Below, in pieces: positions 1 to 6,251 of a DNA stretch of 6,898 nucleotides. A program made the position numbers and the translations under genes. Below the pieces are notes generated by a model. It was not told the origin of the DNA. It did not search any database and was given only the letters and a program-made list of their open reading frames with translations. Within the stretch, counting starts at the first letter, position 1. Each line of letters starts with the position of its first letter. The DNA is from Actinomycetota bacterium (GTDB taxonomy: Bacteria; Actinomycetota; Humimicrobiia; Humimicrobiales; Humimicrobiaceae), in assembly GCA_023379515.1 (NCBI GenBank), contig JAMCQQ010000205.1, forward strand, positions 1-6,898, given 5' to 3'.

Positions 1-505
1 CTTTGTAACCTGTTTCCATATCAGTTAAATTCAGATTAGTAAACATATTGGAAAGCGTAGTTAAGAATAAGTTTATCTGATAATGCCAGAAATACAGAAC
101 TCTATGTGGACGATTAGAAATAAATCTAGAGCCGTATACCACATCAGCATTATGTTTTAAAAATGGCTCAAGAAGAAGCGGATAATCTTCCGGGTTATAT
201 TCTAAATCTGCATCCTGTACTAATACTATATCCCCGGTTGATAGCATAAAACCATCCTTTAGAGCAGCTCCTTTTCCTTCATTTATTTTTTTAAACAGAG
301 TTTTAAAGATGGTATTCTTATGCTTTATCTTTAAATCTTTTATTGTTTTCTGAATTGAATCTGTTGTGTGGTCTTTGGATCCATCGTCTATAATAATTAT
401 CTCTTTTTTTAGATTCCGGGAATCAGAGTTACAAATTGTTAATAATGTTTTATTAATATATCTTTCTTCGTTATAAACAGGCACTACTATAGTAAGAACA
501 TGCAT
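1..505 (-). CDS. GT2 polyprenyl-phosphate sugar synthase-like glycosyltransferase, partial (3' end beyond window)
   Basis: The minus-strand reading frame starts at ATG 505-503 and stays open for 168 codons to the left edge. It begins MHVLTIVVPVYNEE, the usual start of a GT-A fold GT2 domain. Further motifs are DDGS at residues 40-43 (nucleotide binding), NEGKGAAL at 75-82, the metal-binding DxD in QDADLEYNP at 97-105, VYGSRF at 123-128, and LTDMETGYK at 160-168. The last three are typical of the dolichol/polyprenyl-phosphate mannose or glucose synthase subgroup (DPM1-like). Family knowledge: such enzymes transfer a hexose from GDP- or UDP-sugar to a polyprenyl phosphate at the cytoplasmic membrane face. 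No membrane segment appears in the visible part; DPM1-type proteins usually run to about 230-260 residues, so roughly a third is missing and C-terminal helices cannot be excluded. It lies divergent to a row of GT-C genes that would be natural users of its product. The sugar and the exact lipid are unknown. No Shine-Dalgarno sequence precedes the start. Confidence 0.93.
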   Translation of the reverse strand, partial: MHVLTIVVPVYNEERYINKTLLTICNSDSRNLKKEIIIIDDGSKDHTTDSIQKTIKDLKIKHKNTIFKTLFKKINEGKGAALKDGFMLSTGDIVLVQDADLEYNPEDYPLLLEPFLKHNADVVYGSRFISNRPHRVLYFWHYQINLFLTTLSNMFTNLNLTDMETGYK

Positions 506-545
506 AGTTTTAGTTTATCTAGAATGTTATCATATATTAATAGTT
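506..545. promoter_or_regulatory. 40-base divergent intergenic region, possible back-to-back promoters
   Basis: This is the only space between the minus-strand GT2 gene and the plus-strand GT-C operon. It is very AT-rich. On the minus strand TATGAT (534-529) is a plausible -10 box, which would give a leader of about 17 bases. On the plus strand TATATT (533-538) matches five of six -10 positions but lies so close to the ATG at 546 that the transcript would be almost leaderless. The two boxes overlap. I see no convincing -35 box for either, and the minus-strand one would have to lie inside the first codons of the plus-strand gene. TAGTTT occurs twice in tandem at 505-516 and TAGTT again at 541-545. 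In such AT-rich DNA these matches are expected often, so the call is weak. Confidence 0.3.
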
Positions 546-2219
546 ATGATTAGAAAAGATATAATTAAAATAGTTGCAAGTTTAGTAATCATTTTACTTT
601 TTGCTTTGTTGATTTATAAAGACCCTTTTTCTCAAAGAACCTTAATACCTAATTTTGAACCATATCCTGATACATTTTATTATATTAATCCAGCTCTAAA
701 TTTCATAAAGGGGAAAGGTTTTGCTGTGGTTGGAGAGAATGGACTTTTAAAGGTGCATGTACCCCCTTTGTATTCTATCAGTTTAATGCCGGCATTTCTT
801 ATTAAGCAGGATCCCAGAATGGCTTACTATATCAACTTTACATTGGCATTTATTTCTTTGTTCCTTTTTTGGTTGATCTTACAGAAAATTTTTATCAGTA
901 AATTTATTACTTTTAGCTTAATAATCTTCTATATTACAAACTACTTTATTTATTGGGTACCCTCATTAATTATGGCTGAAAACCTTACATTAACTTTATA
1001 TCTTGCTGCTGTTTATTTCCTTTTGTCTAAAACGACAAAATTGAACATGTTTATTGTAGCTTTGCTCGCTGTAGGAAGTTATGCTACTAAATATGCCAAC
1101 ATTCCTATTACTATTACAATAATTCTTCTTTTCCTGGGGAAAATTACTTTTAACAGAGTAGCATTTAATCAAAGAATTAAACAGGTATTCCTGTTAGTTA
1201 TTTTTGTATCGATTTGTTTTATGGCTCAAGGAATTTTTGAAAATTTTACTGAAGGCAATAATATCCTTTCTCAGATGTTCGATCATTCTCGGAGAATTTA
1301 TATAAGTATTTTTCACAGCGATACCAGCTCTATAGGTGTTGGGGGAACTAAGGTTACATATGCTTCTTCTTGGTTTGGAATTGAATATATAGGGAAAAAT
1401 TTACCATTATATTTTAAATCGATAATTGGCAGCCCAAGCAAGTTTTTATGGGATAGCACACCGCTTGTTCCAAATTTAGTAGCTATAGGCGGTTTAATTG
1501 GATTATTTATAGGTATTTTGCAAACGAAATTTAGGTTTATCTCTATTGCATTGTTGCTATTTATATCTTCCTCAATAATTTTCATGTCTACGTTCTATTC
1601 ATTTGATGCCCGTTACATCTACATAGCAATCCCATCAGTGTTTATAGGATTTGGATTATTTTTGGCCTATTTTGCAGATAAAATCGGTTTACACAGAAGA
1701 ATAATATTTAATTTTCTGATATTTACTTTTATTGGCGTCTATCTAGTTAGCAACTTCACAAAAATTAAAAATCAGATAAGCCTAAATTTAAGATATGCAG
1801 AGACCCCTTGGAACTATGTGGCTGTTTTAAGAATGAATGAATATTTTACAGCAGAGAAAGTCGTTAACAACAGAAAACCGATTTTGATTTCAGCCTTACC
1901 ACCGTTTTTAATAGACTACTACTCTAATAAAAATTACACAATTTTGCCGTTGTCTTATGAACAAGAATTTAGAGAACAAGAAATCCGCCAAACAGTATGG
2001 GGATCAGATGATTATTCAAATTTACCCAAGTTATATAAAAAATATTTAGATGCAGGATATGATGTATATGTATCTAGAGCAGGTTTAGGTAATGAAGGGT
2101 ATACAAATCGTGATTTCAATAAAATTATAGAAGGATTTGATACGAAGTTAGTTTTACAAGGTTGTTATGATCAGTGTAATATTTATAGCGTGAAATTAAA
2201 AGAAAAAAATGGCAGGTAA
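546..2219 (+). CDS. GT-C fold membrane glycosyltransferase (PMT_2/GT39-like) with C-terminal extramembrane domain
   Basis: This is a 557-residue multi-pass membrane protein, probably using a lipid-phosphate sugar at the outer membrane face. A basic N-terminus (MIRKD) and TM helix at about residues 6-24 put the first loop outside. That loop has D42 in PDTFYYI, the likely catalytic acid, and HVPPLYS at 71-77, matching the HPP-type motif of PMT_2 proteins. MAEN at 143-146 sits where relatives have an S/A-E pair, and DARY at 354-357 matches the late [A]RY...P motif. About ten to twelve helices span residues 6-403. Residues about 410-557 form a soluble domain, likely external, ending in CYDQC (C540, C544), a possible disulfide. 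It heads the plus-strand operon; its last 11 bases overlap the next gene. No Shine-Dalgarno sequence precedes the ATG, but the start gives a sensible first helix. The GT-C fold is fairly sure; sugar and acceptor are unknown. Confidence 0.85.
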   Translation: MIRKDIIKIVASLVIILLFALLIYKDPFSQRTLIPNFEPYPDTFYYINPALNFIKGKGFAVVGENGLLKVHVPPLYSISLMPAFLIKQDPRMAYYINFTLAFISLFLFWLILQKIFISKFITFSLIIFYITNYFIYWVPSLIMAENLTLTLYLAAVYFLLSKTTKLNMFIVALLAVGSYATKYANIPITITIILLFLGKITFNRVAFNQRIKQVFLLVIFVSICFMAQGIFENFTEGNNILSQMFDHSRRIYISIFHSDTSSIGVGGTKVTYASSWFGIEYIGKNLPLYFKSIIGSPSKFLWDSTPLVPNLVAIGGLIGLFIGILQTKFRFISIALLLFISSSIIFMSTFYSFDARYIYIAIPSVFIGFGLFLAYFADKIGLHRRIIFNFLIFTFIGVYLVSNFTKIKNQISLNLRYAETPWNYVAVLRMNEYFTAEKVVNNRKPILISALPPFLIDYYSNKNYTILPLSYEQEFREQEIRQTVWGSDDYSNLPKLYKKYLDAGYDVYVSRAGLGNEGYTNRDFNKIIEGFDTKLVLQGCYDQCNIYSVKLKEKNGR

Positions 2220-3333
2220 GACTTCAAAGTGGATTGATCTACTAATTATCTTTAGTATATGGCGCTTTGGAATATTTATTCCTTTAATAATTGGAGCATA
2301 TCTAATTCCTTATAACCTACTTTCGCCTGTGGCTTATGTATTTAATTATGTTAATTCAAACACATCTTTTAATTCTGTTTTTCTGTATCCTTGGGCTAAT
2401 TTTGACGGCATACATTATTTAAACATTGCAAAGTTTGGTTACACAAACCAAGCGCGGTTTTTTCCTTTATTTCCCTTAGTTATCAAGGCAGTTTCTAATT
2501 ATTTTATAGCAAATGTCATATTGGTTAGTGTTATTTTTTTTCTTGCCCTATATATTTTCAAAAAGCTTATGGTTTTGGATTTTCCAAATCAAATAGCGTC
2601 AAGGATCTTATTTTATCTTCTAATTTTTCCCACCTCATTTTTCTTTGCCAGTATCTATTCTGAAAGCTTATTTCTGCTTTTGACGATCTTAGCATTTTAT
2701 TTTGCAAGAAAAAGGATGTGGTTTTTATCAATCGTCTTTGCAATGCTCCTTATGATAACCAGATTTGTAGGGATTGCCATTCTGCCAGCCCTGTTATACG
2801 AATTTTTAACAACAGAAAAGGCTAAGCTTAAAAAGCTGGTATTATTTTTAGTTGCCCCATTAGGATTAATACTATATTCAATATTTAATTATTATAAATG
2901 GCATAACTTACTATATTTTATTAAAGCACAGGGAGAATTGGGGAATAACCGGACAGTTTCTTTCATAGTATTTTTTCCTCAAACTATTTTCCGGTATATT
3001 AAAATTCTATCAACTGTGCCAATTAACTCTTATGATTGGAGTATCGCTTTATTGGAATTTGCATCATTTTTCTTTGCATCTATTCTTATCTATTTCGCCT
3101 GGAAGAAAAAAATAAGAACCAGTTATTTGATATTTGTCTTTATAAATTTTGCAATTACAATCTCAACAGGTACCTTTTCCGCATTACCAAGGTATGTACT
3201 GACAATGTTTCCAGTCTTTATAGCATTGGCTTTAGTGGATAATAAATTAGTCAAACTTACATATATTATAATTTCACCAATCCTGCTTTTTATTTTGCTA
3301 ATGTTATTTTCAAGGGGATACTTTGTAGCTTAA
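2209..3333 (+). CDS. PIG-V / GT76-like mannosyltransferase, integral membrane
   Basis: This 374-residue, roughly eleven-helix protein resembles the PIG-V family (Pfam Mannosyl_trans2, GT76), whose eukaryotic members add the second mannose to the GPI anchor from dolichol-phosphate mannose. The diagnostic first loop reads NFDGIHYLNIAKFGY at residues 64-78, where D66 is the expected catalytic acid and the usual WD is FD; it is followed by FFPLFPL at 84-90. Then come PTSFFFASIYSESLF at 141-155 (family pattern P-x-x-x-F-x-x-x-YSES), ITRFVG at 183-188, and LPRY...P at 326-335. Unlike its neighbours it has no large C-terminal soluble domain, ending soon after the last helix, as in the family. The start overlaps the upstream gene by 11 bases in another frame, suggesting coupling; the ATG sits behind a purine-rich A tract (2203-2209) without a GGAGG core. 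Mannose from a polyprenyl-phosphate donor is inferred from the family; the acceptor is unknown, since GPI anchors are not expected in bacteria. Confidence 0.85.
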   Translation: MAGKTSKWIDLLIIFSIWRFGIFIPLIIGAYLIPYNLLSPVAYVFNYVNSNTSFNSVFLYPWANFDGIHYLNIAKFGYTNQARFFPLFPLVIKAVSNYFIANVILVSVIFFLALYIFKKLMVLDFPNQIASRILFYLLIFPTSFFFASIYSESLFLLLTILAFYFARKRMWFLSIVFAMLLMITRFVGIAILPALLYEFLTTEKAKLKKLVLFLVAPLGLILYSIFNYYKWHNLLYFIKAQGELGNNRTVSFIVFFPQTIFRYIKILSTVPINSYDWSIALLEFASFFFASILIYFAWKKKIRTSYLIFVFINFAITISTGTFSALPRYVLTMFPVFIALALVDNKLVKLTYIIISPILLFILLMLFSRGYFVA

Positions 3334-3342
3334 ACTATTTAT

Positions 3343-4728
3343 ATGATTTGGTTAATACTACTTTTAGCATTTGCTTTGAGGCTTATTAATCTTAACCAAA
3401 GTTTGTGGTTAGATGAGGCTATTAATGTTATTTATGCTAAATCTTCTGATTTTTGGTGGTTTGTAACAAAGTATCCAATCGGTGATTTTCATCCCCCTGG
3501 TTGGTTTGTTATTTTGTGGGCATGGAGCCATGTTTTCGGTTTTTCTGAAAATGCTGTTAGGTTGCCGTCAATGATTTTAGGCGTGGCTACGGTTGGGTTA
3601 ACATTTTTACTTGGTAAAGAATTGTTTAACAAAAAAGTGGGTTTGCTGGCTGCTTTCTTGTTGGCCATTGCTCCGTTACATATTTACTATTCACAGGAGG
3701 CACGAATGTATGCTTTTTCAGCCTTTGCAGTTACTTCATCTTTTTATTTTCTTAATCGTTTAATTCAAAACAAAAGGTTAGCTGGGTTTGGGTTTGTAAT
3801 CAGTTTAATATTAGTTTTATATTCTGATTATTTAGCATATCTTGTTATACCATCTCAAATTATTTATCTTTTATGGATAAAAGGAATAAATAGAAAGATA
3901 TTGCTTGGATATTTTATGGCTGCAGTTGTACTTATTCCCTGGTTAAACATTTTCCCCTTACAGCTTCAAACAGGGCTAAATAAAGCTATTGGTCTTCCTG
4001 GTTGGGGACAAGTAGTTGGAGGCAGCAATGTGAAGGATTTACTGATGATTCCTGTAAAAACATTTTTTGGAAGAGCTGTAATGTTTGATAAAACTCTTTA
4101 TGTTGTAATCTCGGCTCTTGTAGGTATCTCATATGGATTTGTATTTTTGTATGCTTTTAAAAAGATAAATCGGCAACTTAAATTATCTCTAAGCTGGATA
4201 GTAATCCCCGTAGCTTTAGCCTTTCTTATATCTTTTTTTGTTCCGGTATTGTCGTATTTTAGATTGATCTATATTTTACCTGCGTTCTATTTGATCTTAG
4301 GGAAAAGTTTAGCAGAACTACCTAAGAAGGTTGCTATCGCAGTTTTGATTTTTATCTATTTGGTATCTATTGCATCATTGGTAGGATACTATTTAGATCC
4401 CCGATTTCAAAGAGAGGATTGGAGGCAGGCAGTAAATTTTGTTTCGCAAAATTTAGACAAAAACAGCTTAGTAATTTTCGAAAATAATGAAGTTCCTGCA
4501 CCGGTTAAATATTACAGTTCTAATCTATCAAGCTTCAAGCCGGGGATTTCCACAAGTTTAGCAGATAACTTAGCCGGCAAAAATAAAGTTTACCTTTTTG
4601 AATATCTAGTTGATGTTTATGATCCTAGCCGAATGGTTGTTTCAAAGTTAAAAAATTTAGGGTTTATTGAGACCGCAGCTTATGATTTTACAGGAGTAGG
4701 ATTTGTTAGAAAATATACAAGGCTGTAA
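3343..4728 (+). CDS. PMT_2 / GT39-like glycosyltransferase with C-terminal globular domain
   Basis: This 461-residue protein is the most canonical member of the row. After a first helix (about residues 2-16) the outer loop carries LWLDEA at 21-26, with D24-E25 as the expected catalytic acidic pair, and DFHPPGWF at 48-55. RLPS follows at 73-76, and YSQEARMYAF at 116-125 is a hallmark of bacterial GT39-like proteins of the ArnT/PMT superfamily. SYFRLIY...P at 304-313 is the late arginine motif. About eleven helices run to residue 349. Residues 350-461 form a soluble domain opening with REDWRQAVNF (357-366), common in this group and probably outside the cell. Family role: transfer of a hexose from a polyprenyl-phosphate sugar to a lipid, glycan or protein. 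It lies nine bases after the previous gene in the same frame, with only the TAA and three codons between; no Shine-Dalgarno sequence is seen at normal distance. The specific substrate is unknown. Confidence 0.92.
   Translation: MIWLILLLAFALRLINLNQSLWLDEAINVIYAKSSDFWWFVTKYPIGDFHPPGWFVILWAWSHVFGFSENAVRLPSMILGVATVGLTFLLGKELFNKKVGLLAAFLLAIAPLHIYYSQEARMYAFSAFAVTSSFYFLNRLIQNKRLAGFGFVISLILVLYSDYLAYLVIPSQIIYLLWIKGINRKILLGYFMAAVVLIPWLNIFPLQLQTGLNKAIGLPGWGQVVGGSNVKDLLMIPVKTFFGRAVMFDKTLYVVISALVGISYGFVFLYAFKKINRQLKLSLSWIVIPVALAFLISFFVPVLSYFRLIYILPAFYLILGKSLAELPKKVAIAVLIFIYLVSIASLVGYYLDPRFQREDWRQAVNFVSQNLDKNSLVIFENNEVPAPVKYYSSNLSSFKPGISTSLADNLAGKNKVYLFEYLVDVYDPSRMVVSKLKNLGFIETAAYDFTGVGFVRKYTRL
4719..4722 (+). 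promoter_or_regulatory. Short Shine-Dalgarno-like AAGG before the gene at 4731
   Basis: AAGG ends eight bases before the ATG at 4731, a normal spacing, and lies inside the last codons of the upstream gene. It is the only start in the window with such a match at a usable distance, and it supports ATG 4731 as the start. Four bases alone are weak evidence. Confidence 0.4.
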
Positions 4729-4730
4729 TT

Positions 4731-6251
4731 ATGCTTTTATTAAACAGAAAAATAATATTATTGTTAATCTTTCTACTGGCTATTTTGCTGCGTATGTTGT
4801 ATTTTCCCAACAACACCTATTTTGGTTTTGATCAGGCCCGGGATGCTTATGCTGTTAGAGAGATTTTAAGCGGTCATTTGAAAATAGTAGGACCCCCCAC
4901 TGCTAATGGAATCTTGCATCACGGAGTTTTATATTACTACATTTTTGCTCCTTTTTATTTATTATCAAGAGGAGATCCTGTAGTTGTCTCTTTATTCTTG
5001 AGAATCTTAAATGCTGCAGGAGTATTTTTACTATTTTTAATTGTTTATCCTATGTTTGGTGAGATAGCTGCTTTAATTTCTGCATTCCTGTTTGCTATCT
5101 CTTATGAGCAAACCCAATTTTCACTTTTTCTAAATCATCCATCTTTGGCAGTAATATCAGTTTTAATATTTTATCTAGGCTTATCATATTGGATCTTTAA
5201 GAAAAATAATTGGGGCTTGTTTTTGGCGTTGTTTGGATTGGGACTATCTATTCAGTTTGAGTTTGTAGAAACCCAATTGATACCAGTTTTTATATTATTT
5301 TTGTTAGTCTTTAGGAAGCATTTACCTAAAGTATCTGCTCTGAATTTACTTATGGGGGGTTTAACTTTTGTATTACCGCTTTCTACTTATATTATTTCTG
5401 AGGTGAGCCATAATTTCTTTATAGTCAAACAAATATCTGATTTAATATTCCTTGGTCAATCACAAAATACTACAGCTGGCAGTTTATCCAACTTTTTTTT
5501 TATCATTACAAGGCATATTACTGATAATTTGGCAGCAAGTTACTTGATAGCGGTAATTTTAGGATTAGTACTTTTGATTATTCTGGTTAAATTAGCGTTT
5601 AAAGGAACTTATAGAAAACAACTAACTTTTTTGATCCTGTGGTTTGGAGGAGGATTGCTTGTTTATTTTGTGATCAATAATGATGCATATTTTTATAATA
5701 CCGGTACATCAATATCCTTATTAGTCTTTGTGGCTTTTTTGCTAAGTAAATTATATGCAAAAAGACGTTTACTTATTATTCCTTTTCTTTTGCTAATATT
5801 ATTTTCAAATATTTCCCTCATTACAAAAAATAATCCTCTTGGTCCAAATGAAAAGATCAACCCGCAAAAAGGGCTGCTTTTAACAGATGAAGAAAAAATA
5901 ATTGATTTTATCTATCAAGATGCTAAAGGAAAAAAGTTTGCAGTTAATGCTTTGACTATGCCATATAATGTTAATACTACCTGGAGCTATTTATTTCAGT
6001 GGTATGGAAAAAGGAAATATGGTTATGTGCCAGTTTGGGGTGGAGATGCAGCAGCAGGATTTTCAGGAAATTTAAAGGTGGAAACCGCAAGAAGCAAGTT
6101 GCCAGATAAACGCTTTTTGATTATTGAGCCACAAGAAGGGATTCCTGCTTATTTGGCAAAGAGTTTTTTATCTAGTGAAGAAAATTATGCAGCTATAGTA
6201 GGTCAGAAGAAGATAGGGACTATGATAGTACTAATACAACAATCCAGATGA
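4731..6251 (+). CDS. GT-C-like membrane glycosyltransferase with DxARD first-loop motif
   Basis: This 506-residue membrane protein has about twelve helices (first at about residues 8-25, last ending near 364) and a C-terminal soluble domain at about 365-506. After helix 1 the outer loop reads YFGFDQARDAY at 30-40; D34 and D38 are candidate catalytic acids in place of the LDEA of the gene before it. VGPPT follows at 53-57 and LHHGVLYYY at 62-70, then LNHPS at 134-138 and IQFEF at 174-178. The same motifs recur in order and at nearly the same spacing in the next gene, so the two are tandem paralogues. The layout fits a GT-C enzyme of the broad PMT superfamily, but the motifs are not textbook GT39, so lipid-linked sugar transfer is inferred. 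The gene starts two bases after the previous stop, behind an AAGG at 4719-4722, and its TGA overlaps the next ATG. A run of nine T (5493-5501) lies within it. Confidence 0.83.
   Translation: MLLLNRKIILLLIFLLAILLRMLYFPNNTYFGFDQARDAYAVREILSGHLKIVGPPTANGILHHGVLYYYIFAPFYLLSRGDPVVVSLFLRILNAAGVFLLFLIVYPMFGEIAALISAFLFAISYEQTQFSLFLNHPSLAVISVLIFYLGLSYWIFKKNNWGLFLALFGLGLSIQFEFVETQLIPVFILFLLVFRKHLPKVSALNLLMGGLTFVLPLSTYIISEVSHNFFIVKQISDLIFLGQSQNTTAGSLSNFFFIITRHITDNLAASYLIAVILGLVLLIILVKLAFKGTYRKQLTFLILWFGGGLLVYFVINNDAYFYNTGTSISLLVFVAFLLSKLYAKRRLLIIPFLLLILFSNISLITKNNPLGPNEKINPQKGLLLTDEEKIIDFIYQDAKGKKFAVNALTMPYNVNTTWSYLFQWYGKRKYGYVPVWGGDAAAGFSGNLKVETARSKLPDKRFLIIEPQEGIPAYLAKSFLSSEENYAAIVGQKKIGTMIVLIQQSR

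Noticed and set aside
401..410. T tract read as a possible terminator
   Set aside because: It lies inside the GT2 coding sequence, encodes lysines on the minus strand and has no GC-rich stem before it.
505..545. Repeated TAGTT(T) units as an operator
   Set aside because: The units are short, irregularly spaced and expected by chance in AT-rich DNA; there is no dyad symmetry to suggest a protein site.
1313..1585. Minus-strand open frame of 90 codons
   Set aside because: It lies wholly inside the GT-C gene at 546-2219, has no recognisable motif, and the plus-strand frame has clear family motifs and membrane helices over the same bases.
3036..3242. Plus-strand open frame of 68 codons
   Set aside because: It is an out-of-frame shadow of the PIG-V-like gene, which continues with conserved family motifs (LPRY) through this stretch.
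3311..3318. AAGGGGA as a ribosome binding site for the gene at 3343
   Set aside because: It sits more than 20 bases before the ATG, too far for a normal Shine-Dalgarno contact, and no in-frame start codon lies at the right distance after it.
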